DNA of 64,000 nucleotides. Origin: Arthrobacter sp. PM3 (lineage in GTDB: Bacteria > Actinomycetota > Actinomycetes > Actinomycetales > Micrococcaceae). Below, piece after piece: positions 8,324 through 16,175 of the stretch. Both the position numbers and the translations under genes were made by a program. The notes under the pieces were generated by a model. It ran no database searches and was not told the origin of the DNA. It saw only the letters and a program-made list of their open reading frames with translations. The stretch spans positions 3,210,713-3,274,712 of the forward strand of contig NZ_CP022314.1 of assembly GCF_003352915.1 (NCBI RefSeq), given 5' to 3'. Each line of letters opens with the position of its first letter. Positions within the stretch are counted from its first letter, which is position 1.

Positions 8324-10144
8324 TTAGGCGAGGGTGGGACGCTTGGCGTTGTACATTTCCTCGATCACGTTCTCGAAGTCCTTGATTACCTGGGCCCGCT
8401 TGACCTTCATGGACGGGGTCAGGTGGCCTGAGGCCTCGGTGAAGTCCGCCGCGACAATCCGGAAGGACTTGATCGCCTCGGCCTGCGACACCGACTGGTT
8501 GGCCCGGTTGATGAGCTCCTGGACCGCGGCCTTGACGGCCGGGTTGCCGGCGGCCTCGGCCAGCGGCATCGTGGCCGGCAGCCCGTGGCGGCCCAGCCAG
8601 CCGGGGAGGGCCTCTTCGTCCAGCGTGACCAGGGCGCCGATGAACGGGCGGTTGTCTCCCACCACCAGGACCTGCGAGACGAGGGCGTCCGCCCTGATCT
8701 GGTCTTCCAGCAGGGCCGGAACCACGTTCTTGCCGCCGGCAGTGACGATGATCTCCTTCTTGCGCCCGGTGATGGTCAGGAAGCCCTGCTCGTCGAGCTG
8801 GCCGATGTCTCCCGTGCGGAACCAGCCGTCGACAAAGGCTTCGGCGGACAGATCATCGCGCTTGTAGTAGCCGCGCATCACGCAGACGCCCTTGGCGAGG
8901 ATCTCGCCGTCGTCTGCGATCCTGACGGCGTTGCCGGGAATCGGGGCGCCGACGGTGCCGATCCTGATCAGCTCCGGTGTGTTCACGGTGACGGGCGCCG
9001 TCGTTTCGGTCAGGCCGTAGCCTTCCAGGATCTGCAGTCCGATGCCCTGGAAGAAGTGTCCCAGCCGTTCGCCCAGCGGGCCGCCGCCGGACACGGCGTG
9101 CGAGACCTCTCCGCCCATGGCGGCCCGGAGCTTGCTGTAGACGAGCTTGTCGAACAGTGAGTGCTTGAGCTTCAGGACGAGCCCCACCTTGCCGGCCTGC
9201 CGGGCGCGGGAGTATTCGATCGCGGTGTCCGCGGCGCGGTGGAAGATGGCGCCCTTGCCGCCGTCCTCGGCCTTGGTCAGGGCGGAGTTGTAGACCTTTT
9301 CGAAGACGCGCGGGACGGCGAGGATGAAGGTCGGCTTGTAGCTTTGCAGGTCCGGCAGCAGGTTCTTGATGTCCGGGGTGTGCGCCACCGTGACACCGGC
9401 GGCGACGGCCAGGACTGAGATGAACCGGGCGAACACGTGGGCCAGCGGCAGGAACATGATGGTCCTGGCCTGCTCATGGACGATCGTGCCCAGAGACGTG
9501 GCCAGGGCGTTCTCGGACAGCTCCACGAAGTTGCCGTGGGTCAGCTCGCAGCCCTTGGGCCGGCCGGTGGTGCCCGAGGTGTAGATGATCGTGGCGACGT
9601 CCGTCAGGGACGCCTGGCTGCGGCGCGCCTCGAGCTCGGCGTCACTGATTCCGGTTCCCGCGGCACGGACCTCATCCAGGCCGTCGCCCGCCAGCTGCCA
9701 TACGTGCTGCAGCGCGGTCAGCCCTTCGGACGTGGCGGCCTGCCGGATGATGTCCTCGTGGTGTGCCGATTCGCCGAAGGCCGCCACGGCGCCGGAATCA
9801 CCGAGGTTCCAGGCCACCTGTGAGGGCGAGGAGGTCTCGTAGATCGGGACGGAGACTGCGCCGGCGAACCAGATGGCGAAGTCGATCAATGCCCATTCGT
9901 AGCGGGTGCGGGACATGATGCCCACCCGGTCGCCGGCCGCCACGCCGCTGGCCATGAGCCCCTTGGCGAGGGCGGAGGCGTCGGCAAGGAAATCCGCGGC
10001 ACGGACGTCCTGCCACTGGCCCGCTGCGTCGAGCCGCGAAAAAAGTGCCGGGTTGGAGGCCTTGGCCGCCTGGCGCACGACGAGGTCGGTGACGTTCGTG
10101 TCCGGATCGACATTCACCAGGGGCGGGACAATGATTTCTCGCAC
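8324..10144 (-). CDS. Long-chain fatty-acid-CoA ligase (FadD15-like)
   Basis: An AMP-forming acyl-CoA synthetase of about 606 residues that activates long-chain fatty acids to CoA thioesters. It shows the P-loop IIYTSGTTGRPKG, the middle motif YGLTETTAPVT, the hinge motif WFRTGDIGQLDEQGFL and the C-terminal catalytic lysine region GRKKEIIVTAGGKNV. It resembles mycobacterial FadD15. I choose GTG 10144 because AAAGGAG lies 6 bases upstream; the in-frame ATG at 10165 has no such site. It is divergent from the ROK glucokinase gene. Confidence 0.93.
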   Translation of the reverse strand: MREIIVPPLVNVDPDTNVTDLVVRQAAKASNPALFSRLDAAGQWQDVRAADFLADASALAKGLMASGVAAGDRVGIMSRTRYEWALIDFAIWFAGAVSVPIYETSSPSQVAWNLGDSGAVAAFGESAHHEDIIRQAATSEGLTALQHVWQLAGDGLDEVRAAGTGISDAELEARRSQASLTDVATIIYTSGTTGRPKGCELTHGNFVELSENALATSLGTIVHEQARTIMFLPLAHVFARFISVLAVAAGVTVAHTPDIKNLLPDLQSYKPTFILAVPRVFEKVYNSALTKAEDGGKGAIFHRAADTAIEYSRARQAGKVGLVLKLKHSLFDKLVYSKLRAAMGGEVSHAVSGGGPLGERLGHFFQGIGLQILEGYGLTETTAPVTVNTPELIRIGTVGAPIPGNAVRIADDGEILAKGVCVMRGYYKRDDLSAEAFVDGWFRTGDIGQLDEQGFLTITGRKKEIIVTAGGKNVVPALLEDQIRADALVSQVLVVGDNRPFIGALVTLDEEALPGWLGRHGLPATMPLAEAAGNPAVKAAVQELINRANQSVSQAEAIKSFRIVAADFTEASGHLTPSMKVKRAQVIKDFENVIEEMYNAKRPTLA

Positions 10145-10178
10145 GATAGCTCCTTTGGTATCCATAGGCCGCAGCGGG

Positions 10179-10228
10179 TAGGCCTAAGCCTAGTATGCGG
10201 GCCCGCGAAGGTGTGTTCTGCGACACCT
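10179..10228. promoter_or_regulatory. Inverted repeats in the divergent acyl-CoA synthetase / glucokinase region
   Basis: Two small dyads: TAGGC-N4-GCCTA (10179-10192) and AGGTGT-N8-ACACCT (10209-10228). Their position between divergent genes suits operators, but no known regulator motif was recognised. Confidence 0.35.
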
Positions 10229-10352
10229 ACTGGCGAGTAACTTTACGGACGGGCCCGCCGTTCCGCCAGTCAGGGCCGCCGTCCACGCCGCCGCCTACGC
10301 CGCAGGCAGGATGGTGCGGCCGGTTTCCCGGGGGCCGGCACGTCCCGGCGAA

Positions 10353-10358
10353 TAGAAT
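10353..10358 (+). promoter_or_regulatory. -10 element for leaderless glucokinase mRNA
   Basis: TAGAAT lies 8 bases before the ATG at 10367, and no Shine-Dalgarno sequence is present. Transcription would begin at or next to the start codon. Confidence 0.5.
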
Positions 10359-10366
10359 GGGAAATC

Positions 10367-11458
10367 ATGCAGACACCAACACCCGGCCGGCTGCCCGGCC
10401 TGCGCCCCAGGACCGCCGTGTGGCGGAGCCGGACCCTGGCCGGAGCGGCGGCCAGTGCGGCCGGCCAGGATTTCCGTTCACACCTGAGGCTCGGCCGGAA
10501 GGGCCTTGCGATCGGCGTCGACATCGGCGGAACCAAAGTGGCTGCCGGCGTCGTCGATGCCGAAGGCCGGATCCTTAGCCAGGCCAAGCGCTCCACCCCG
10601 GGCAACGACCCGCGTGCCGTGGAGCAGGTGATCGTAGAGCTCGTCGAGGAACTGGGTGCCGGGCACAGGATCTGGTCGGTTGGCATCGGCGCGGCCGGCT
10701 GGATGGACCTCGACGGCGCTACAGTGCTGTTCAGCCCGCATCTGGCGTGGCGCAATGAACCGCTGCGCGACAACCTGCAGCGGCTGCTGCGCCGGCCCGT
10801 TTTGCTGACCAACGACGCCGACGCCGCCGCCTGGGCGGAATGGCGCTTCGGCGCCGGGCAGGGACAGAGCCGGCTGGTCTGCATCACCCTGGGCACCGGG
10901 ATCGGCGGCGCCATGGTGATGGACGGCCGGCTCGAACGCGGCCGGTTCGGGGTGGCGGGGGAGTTCGGCCACCAGATCATCATGCCCGGCGGCCACCGGT
11001 GCGAGTGCGGCAACCGGGGCTGCTGGGAGCAGTACGCCTCCGGCAATGCGCTCGGCCGCGAAGCCCGGGAGCTCGCCGCCGCCAACTCCCCGGTGGCCCA
11101 GGAGCTGCTCAAGGCCGTGGACGGTGACGTGAGCCGCATTACGGGCGTGATCGTCACGGAGCTGGCCAAAGCGGGGGACCCGACCTCCCGGGAGCTCATC
11201 GAGGACGTCGGGGAATGGCTCGGCCTCGGCCTGGCGAACCTGGCCGCCGCCCTGGACCCGGGAAAGTTCGTGATCGGCGGCGGACTGTGCGACGCGGGCG
11301 AGCTCCTCGTCGCGCCGGCCCGAAAGGCGTTCGCACGCAACCTCACCGGCCGTGGCTTCCGGCCCGCGGCGGAAATCGAGCTCGCCGCCCTGGGGCCCAA
11401 CGCCGGGCTTATCGGCGCAGCCGACCTTTCCCGGGTCAGCAGCCGGATGCACACCTAA
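10367..11458 (+). CDS. ROK-family glucokinase
   Basis: A sugar kinase of 363 residues, probably ATP-dependent glucokinase in the cytoplasm. The ATP-binding loop GVDIGGTKVAAGVVD starts near residue 49. The catalytic aspartate lies in LLTNDADAAA. The ROK zinc motif is CECGNRGCWEQYASG. The first 45 residues (Arg/Ala/Pro rich) precede the kinase fold and could be an annotation artefact of an early start, but the -10 box directly upstream supports ATG 10367. No helix-turn-helix is present, so it is not a ROK repressor. Fructo- or mannokinase activity cannot be excluded. Confidence 0.85.
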   Translation: MQTPTPGRLPGLRPRTAVWRSRTLAGAAASAAGQDFRSHLRLGRKGLAIGVDIGGTKVAAGVVDAEGRILSQAKRSTPGNDPRAVEQVIVELVEELGAGHRIWSVGIGAAGWMDLDGATVLFSPHLAWRNEPLRDNLQRLLRRPVLLTNDADAAAWAEWRFGAGQGQSRLVCITLGTGIGGAMVMDGRLERGRFGVAGEFGHQIIMPGGHRCECGNRGCWEQYASGNALGREARELAAANSPVAQELLKAVDGDVSRITGVIVTELAKAGDPTSRELIEDVGEWLGLGLANLAAALDPGKFVIGGGLCDAGELLVAPARKAFARNLTGRGFRPAAEIELAALGPNAGLIGAADLSRVSSRMHT

Positions 11459-11470
11459 CCTCGCGACCCC

Positions 11471-11504
11471 TCCGGTGCCCGTCCTCTAACGGTCCGGCAC
11501 CGGA
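11471..11504. terminator. Inverted repeat between convergent genes
   Basis: TCCGGTGCC (11471-11479) pairs with GGCACCGGA (11496-11504) across a 16-base loop, between the glucokinase gene and a convergent membrane-protein gene. Confidence 0.5.
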
Positions 11505-11519
11505 AGACAACCGGCAGAG

Positions 11520-12155
11520 CTAGACGCGCGCCCCGTCGTCGTGCTCGTCCTTCTCGCCCGGCAGCTTCATGATCAGGAACACCACCGAAGCTGCGAAAAT
11601 GACCACGATGCCGAGGATCGCCAGCAGCGGAGCCGACCGCCAGAACATCGCCGCAAGCACGAGCGCGATCGGACCGCCCACGGCGCCAATCCAGGCCAGG
11701 ACCGTCAGGGGATCGGCGCCGGCCAGGCTCGGCGGCTCTTCCGGGACAAACGCGCCGTCGTCGTCCTCCGGCTCATAGTCGCGGGGGCCGGACGCGGCGG
11801 CCGGCTCCCCGGCGCCGCCTGCCGTCTGCCGGCCCGGGAAAAGCCGTTCCGCGGCTGAGAGTTCGATGGGCGCCGTCCCGGCGAGCCCCAGCGGATCGAA
11901 GTCGCGGAATGTCCTCGCTATACCGGCGCCGCTCCCGCTGGCGTCTGCCACGGGTTCTCCGGGTGCCGGCTTGCTGTCTGTCCCGTCGCCGCCGGCCGGA
12001 CTGCCGTCGCCGGCCGCCGTGTCTTCGCCGTGGGGCCCGTCCGCGCTGTCCGTCCCGTATTCGCCGACCCCTTCAAGCCTGGCGACAAGGTCCAGCCAGA
12101 CGGCGTCGTCGTCAGGGGTTCCCGGGTCCGGGACGCTGGGGTCAGGCTTAGTCAT
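11520..12155 (-). CDS. Hypothetical membrane protein with acidic N-terminal domain
   Basis: A 211-residue protein I do not recognise. The first 140 residues are acidic and rich in Asp, Gly, Pro and Ala, so probably disordered and cytoplasmic. Two transmembrane helices follow close together (about 150-170 and 178-198), then a short charged tail KLPGEKDEHDDGARV. I start at ATG 12155, which overlaps the end of the upstream hydrolase by 8 bases and has AAGGA upstream; the frame continues 11 codons further without a better start. The overlap suggests an operon with the two hydrolases. Confidence 0.7.
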   Translation of the reverse strand: MTKPDPSVPDPGTPDDDAVWLDLVARLEGVGEYGTDSADGPHGEDTAAGDGSPAGGDGTDSKPAPGEPVADASGSGAGIARTFRDFDPLGLAGTAPIELSAAERLFPGRQTAGGAGEPAAASGPRDYEPEDDDGAFVPEEPPSLAGADPLTVLAWIGAVGGPIALVLAAMFWRSAPLLAILGIVVIFAASVVFLIMKLPGEKDEHDDGARV

Positions 12156-12951
12156 GGGAGGTGTCCTTCCGGACGGCACCGGCAGCATCCGGACGGCCCG
12201 GCAGCGCCACGGACCGGACGAACTCGGCCGTGCCCCGGAAGATCTCGGCGGCGTCGTTGTCCATCGTGGCCACGTGGTAGCTGTTGTCGAGCGGTAGCAC
12301 TTCGAGCGGGGCGTTGGTCAAGCCGCGGCGCAGGGCGGCCATGCTGGTTTCGGACACCACGTGGTCCACCGCCGAACGGTAGACCCGCACGGGTGCCGTG
12401 ATCCGGGGAAGGAGCCGCACGGTGTCCTTGAACATCTTGTTGAGTTCGTGCGCGGCGGCCACCGGGGTCCGCGGGTAGGCGCCCTCGTCCGTGTCGGGTT
12501 TGAGGATGTCGTTGGCGATTGCCGGGGTGCTCTTCAGGACGAACTTCAGGACGCCGGCCAGCGGGGCCCGGGGGTCATCGATCACCAGGCCGGGGTTGAC
12601 CGCCACCACCCCCGCCACCGGGCGGGTCGCGGCGATCCGCAGGGCCAGGGTGCCGCCCATCGACAGCCCGGCCACGACCACGACGTCACACTCCGCCGCC
12701 AGTTCCAGGTAGGCCGCGTCCAGGGCTTCGTGCCAGTCCTGCCAGCGGGTCCGCGCCAGCTCCTGCCAGCTCGTCCCGTGCCCCGGCAGCAGCGGCAGCC
12801 GGACGGCGAACCCGGCGCCGGCCAGCGACTGCGCCCACTCCCGCACGCTGTGCGGGCTGCCGGTGAAGCCATGGGACACCACAACGCCGGTCCGGGGACC
12901 GGCGCCCGTGAACGGGCTGCTGAAGGGCGATGGGTCCGGAACAATGCTCAT
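12148..12951 (-). CDS. Alpha/beta hydrolase, carboxylesterase/monoacylglycerol-lipase type
   Basis: A 267-residue serine hydrolase. The nucleophile is S97 in GLSMGG, with likely acid D196 (SAVDHVV) and base H226 (NSYHVAT). The oxyanion region is SHGFTGSPHS. The fold resembles Est30-like carboxylesterases and bacterial monoacylglycerol lipases; the substrate is unknown. It follows a close paralogue (12948-13748) with a 4-base ATG/TGA overlap and overlaps the downstream membrane-protein gene, so the three form an operon. It opposes plsC, which suggests a role in lipid turnover. Confidence 0.85.
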   Translation of the reverse strand: MSIVPDPSPFSSPFTGAGPRTGVVVSHGFTGSPHSVREWAQSLAGAGFAVRLPLLPGHGTSWQELARTRWQDWHEALDAAYLELAAECDVVVVAGLSMGGTLALRIAATRPVAGVVAVNPGLVIDDPRAPLAGVLKFVLKSTPAIANDILKPDTDEGAYPRTPVAAAHELNKMFKDTVRLLPRITAPVRVYRSAVDHVVSETSMAALRRGLTNAPLEVLPLDNSYHVATMDNDAAEIFRGTAEFVRSVALPGRPDAAGAVRKDTSHD

Positions 12952-13748
12952 GGGGTCTCCGAGGGGGCTGCGGGCGGCGTTGTGGAGCGGACATGCTCAA
13001 GGAAAAAGCTGACTGATTGTTCAAAGACTAGCGGGGCGTCGGCGTCGAGGGTGGCAACATGTCCGCTGTGCGGGAGCCGCAACACCTTGAGGTTCCGCGA
13101 TCCCAGGCGCCGGCGCAGCAGTACCAGGGACGACGGCGGCACGACGGCGTCGGTGTCCGACTTGAAGACCAGCACCGGTGCCTGGACAGCCGGCAGCTCC
13201 CGCAGCGTTGCGGAGAACAGCCGGCGCAACTGGTGGACGGCCGCCAGCGGCGTCAGCGAGTAGTCGCCGTCGTCGGTGACGGCGGCGGTGGAACTCTCCT
13301 CTTGTATGGGCGTGGTGGTCCGTTGGAGATACTTGAGCAGCCCGACGTACCTGACCCTGCGGTCGTAGAAGCTCAGGCCGGGATTAACCACCGCGACCCC
13401 GGCCACATTGTGGCGCGCCGCGGTGCGCAGGGCGATCGTTCCGCCCATGGACAGGCCGGCGACGTAGCAGTCCGCGGTACGGGCGGCCAGGTCCAGGTAA
13501 GCCGTTTCGAAGCCGGAGTACCAGTCCTGCCAACCCTGCCGGGCGAGGTCGCGCCAGTGGGTGCCGTGACCGGGAAGCAGCGGAACCGACACCGCGAAGC
13601 CGAGGCCGGCGAGGTGCCGGGCCCACGGCAGGACGCTGAGCGGACTGCCCGTGAAGCCATGGCAGACTGCCACACCGGTCCGCGCGTTGGCGCCGTGCCC
13701 GGGGTAGCTGAAAGCGGCGGGCGCCGGGGAAGTACTGCTTTCAGTCAT
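12948..13748 (-). CDS. Alpha/beta hydrolase, paralogue of the next gene
   Basis: A 266-residue serine hydrolase with triad candidates S100 (GLSMGG), D200 (SDTDAVV) and H230 (HSGHVAT). It shares with its downstream neighbour the HGFTGSP oxyanion region, PLLPGHGT, the W-x-D-W stretch and the overall layout, so the pair arose by tandem duplication and then diverged. It is first in a three-gene operon reading away from plsC. Probable esterase or lipase; substrate unknown. Confidence 0.85.
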   Translation of the reverse strand: MTESSTSPAPAAFSYPGHGANARTGVAVCHGFTGSPLSVLPWARHLAGLGFAVSVPLLPGHGTHWRDLARQGWQDWYSGFETAYLDLAARTADCYVAGLSMGGTIALRTAARHNVAGVAVVNPGLSFYDRRVRYVGLLKYLQRTTTPIQEESSTAAVTDDGDYSLTPLAAVHQLRRLFSATLRELPAVQAPVLVFKSDTDAVVPPSSLVLLRRRLGSRNLKVLRLPHSGHVATLDADAPLVFEQSVSFFLEHVRSTTPPAAPSETP

Positions 13749-13783
13749 GAGCCCATCGTGTCACCCTTGGCGACAAAACTCAC

Positions 13784-13789
13784 TAGAGT
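13784..13789 (+). promoter_or_regulatory. -10 element upstream of the acyltransferase gene
   Basis: TAGAGT lies about 73 bases before the chosen GTG start (13862), in the short region between divergent genes. No convincing -35 was found. Confidence 0.35.
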
Positions 13790-13861
13790 AAGGTGTCCAT
13801 TGAAGTCCTGGCCGGACCCGATCCGGGCGGCCGGCCAGCCGCCTTCCGGAGAGGTCACCGA

Positions 13862-14590
13862 GTGTTTTATTGGTTCATGAAGACGTTTGTCCTGGGACCG
13901 GTGTTGAAGTTGTTGTTCCGGCCCTGGGTCAAGGGTCTCGACAATGTCCCGGCCGAAGGCGCCGCGATCCTGGCCTCGAACCACCTCTCCTTTTCCGATT
14001 CGATCTTCATGCCGGTCATGGTGCCGCGCCCGGTGGTGTTCCTGGCGAAGTCCGAGTACTTCACCGGCACCGGCATCAAGGGCAGGCTGACGGCCGCCTT
14101 CTTCCGGCTCACCAACCAGCTCCCCATGGACCGGTCCGGGGGAGCGGCGTCCGCGCAGTCCCTGGACGCCGGCATGGACGTGCTCCGGAACGGCTCGCTC
14201 CTGGGCATCTACCCGGAGGGGACACGCAGCCCCGACGCGCGCCTCTACCGCGGCAAGGTGGGCGTGGCCCGGCTCGCATTGCAGGCCCGCGTCCCGGTGA
14301 TCCCCGTGGCGATGATCGGCACGGATAAAGTCCAGCCGATCGGCAAGAGAGTGCCCAACATCCGCCGCATCGGCATGATCTTCGGCGAACCCCTCGACTT
14401 CAGCCGCTACTACGGGATGGAGGATGACCGGCTGATCCAGCGGTCGGTGACCGACGAGATCATGTACGAACTCATGCGGCTCTCCGGCCAGGAGTACGTG
14501 GACGAGTACGCCGCCGCCGTGAAACTGCGCCTGGCCGGCAAGGCGCAGGACGCGGGGGAAGACGGCCCGGCAGCGTCCGGAACCGCCTAA
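13862..14590 (+). CDS. plsC: 1-acyl-sn-glycerol-3-phosphate acyltransferase
   Basis: A membrane-associated acyltransferase of the PlsC family, 242 residues, forming phosphatidic acid from lysophosphatidate. Catalytic HxxxxD is H41-D46 (NHLSFSD), and the substrate-phosphate motif is EGTRSPD. I start at GTG 13862 because GGAGAGG precedes it and the product then begins VFYWFMKTF, as is usual in relatives; a GTG at 13793 would add 23 atypical residues. It is divergent from the hydrolase operon. Confidence 0.88.
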   Translation: MFYWFMKTFVLGPVLKLLFRPWVKGLDNVPAEGAAILASNHLSFSDSIFMPVMVPRPVVFLAKSEYFTGTGIKGRLTAAFFRLTNQLPMDRSGGAASAQSLDAGMDVLRNGSLLGIYPEGTRSPDARLYRGKVGVARLALQARVPVIPVAMIGTDKVQPIGKRVPNIRRIGMIFGEPLDFSRYYGMEDDRLIQRSVTDEIMYELMRLSGQEYVDEYAAAVKLRLAGKAQDAGEDGPAASGTA

Positions 14591-14678
14591 GCGTCCCGCT
14601 CCGGGATGCCCTCGTTCCCATATGACGGAAACCCGGCGGTCAATGACAGGCGGGAGCGCCGAAGAGGCACGGTGCAAC

Positions 14679-14684
14679 TATCCT
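14679..14684 (+). promoter_or_regulatory. -10 element of the DAHP synthase gene
   Basis: TATCCT ends 3 bases before ATG 14688 and 6 bases before GTG 14691. With no Shine-Dalgarno sequence, a leaderless mRNA beginning at the GTG is the better reading. Confidence 0.45.
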
Positions 14685-14690
14685 TAGATG

Positions 14691-16082
14691 GTGACCGAGC
14701 TATCTGAGAAACCAGTTTCCCCGCTGACCAGCACCGCCCAGAGCGGAGCCGCCAACTATCCCGGACTGGACAACTGGCGGGAGCTCCCGGCCTCGCAGCA
14801 GCCCACGTGGTCGGACCCCGCAGTCTTCGAAGCGTCCGTCAAGGAACTTTCCGTCCTTCCGCCGCTCGTGTTTGCCGGCGAAGTGGACATCCTGCGTGAC
14901 CGCCTGGCCGACGCCGCGCAGGGCAAGGCGTTCGTGCTCCAGGGCGGCGACTGCGCCGAGACGTTCGAAGCCGCGACAGCGGACAAGATCAGTGCCCGGG
15001 TCCGGACGATCCTGCAGATGGCCGTTGTCCTGACCTACGGCGCGGCCATGCCCGTGATCAAGATGGGCCGCATGGCGGGCCAGTTCGCCAAGCCGCGTTC
15101 CTCCAACGATGAAACCCGCGACGGCGTCACCCTCCCGGCGTACCGGGGCGACATTGTCAACGGCTACGACTTCACGCCCGAGTCCCGCGCACACGACGCC
15201 AGCCGGATGTTGAAGGCTTACCACACCTCGGCATCAACCCTGAACCTGATCCGGGCCTTCACCCAGGGCGGGTTCGCCGACCTTCGCCTGGTGCACCAGT
15301 GGAACAAGGGCTTCACCGAAAACCCCGCGCACGCCCGCTACGAGTCGCTCGCCCGTGACATCGACCGCGCCATCAAGTTCATGTCCTCCTGCGGCGCCGA
15401 CTTCGAAGCGCTCAAGCGCGTGGAGTTTTACGCGAGCCACGAGGCCCTGCTGCTGGACTACGAGCGTGCCCTGACCCGCATCGATTCACGCACCGGGCTG
15501 CCCTATGACACCTCGGCACACTTCCTGTGGATCGGGGAGCGCACCCGTGAGCTCGACCACGCGCACGTCGACTTCCTCTCCCGCGTCCGCAACCCCATCG
15601 GCGTGAAGCTCGGCCCCTCCACCACTGGCGACGACGCCCTGCGCCTGATCGACAAGCTGGACCCGAACCGGGAGCCCGGCCGCCTGACCTTCATCACCCG
15701 GATGGGCGCCGGCAACATTCGCGAGAAGCTGCCCGCAGTCGTTGAGCGGGTCACCGCCTCCGGCGCGCAGGTCCTCTGGGTCACCGACCCCATGCACGGC
15801 AACACCGTCACCTCGCCCAACGGCTATAAGACCCGCAACTTCGACGACGTCATCGATGAAGTCCGCGGATTCTTCGAGGTCCACCACGCGCTCGGCACCG
15901 TCCCCGGCGGCCTGCACGTGGAAATGACCGGCGACGACGTCGCCGAATGCCTCGGCGGGGCCGACCCGATCGACCAGGAGGCATTCCTGGACCGCTACGA
16001 ATCCGTCTGCGATCCGCGCCTGAACCACATGCAGTCGCTCGAAATGGCGTTCCTGGTAGCGGGAGCCCTCGCCAAGCGCTGA
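14691..16082 (+). CDS. aroG: 3-deoxy-D-arabino-heptulosonate 7-phosphate synthase, class II
   Basis: The first enzyme of the shikimate pathway, condensing phosphoenolpyruvate with erythrose 4-phosphate. It is about 463 residues, the length of class II (plant/actinobacterial) enzymes. Family stretches include VLQGGDCAETF, KMGRMAGQFAKPRS, LWIGERTR, VTDPMHGNT and the terminal ESVCDPRLNHMQSLE. I give GTG 14691 as start because of the spacing to the -10 box; ATG 14688 is one codon earlier. It is convergent with a PASTA kinase gene, the same pairing as aroG and pknL (Rv2178c, Rv2176) in M. tuberculosis. Confidence 0.95.
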   Translation: MTELSEKPVSPLTSTAQSGAANYPGLDNWRELPASQQPTWSDPAVFEASVKELSVLPPLVFAGEVDILRDRLADAAQGKAFVLQGGDCAETFEAATADKISARVRTILQMAVVLTYGAAMPVIKMGRMAGQFAKPRSSNDETRDGVTLPAYRGDIVNGYDFTPESRAHDASRMLKAYHTSASTLNLIRAFTQGGFADLRLVHQWNKGFTENPAHARYESLARDIDRAIKFMSSCGADFEALKRVEFYASHEALLLDYERALTRIDSRTGLPYDTSAHFLWIGERTRELDHAHVDFLSRVRNPIGVKLGPSTTGDDALRLIDKLDPNREPGRLTFITRMGAGNIREKLPAVVERVTASGAQVLWVTDPMHGNTVTSPNGYKTRNFDDVIDEVRGFFEVHHALGTVPGGLHVEMTGDDVAECLGGADPIDQEAFLDRYESVCDPRLNHMQSLEMAFLVAGALAKR

Positions 16083-16098
16083 GCTGTAGAAGCACGAA

Positions 16099-16136
16099 GC
16101 TCCGCCCGGCTGGACCAGCCGGGCGGAGCCTTTTTT
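16099..16136 (+). terminator. Rho-independent terminator of aroG
   Basis: A 13-bp GC-rich perfect stem (16099-16111 with 16117-16129) and a 5-base loop, followed by C and six T. It is the most classical intrinsic terminator in the window. Confidence 0.92.
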
Positions 16137-16175
16137 ACGTGGTGCCGGGGTGTTCCGGGCCGGAAGCTTCTTGGC

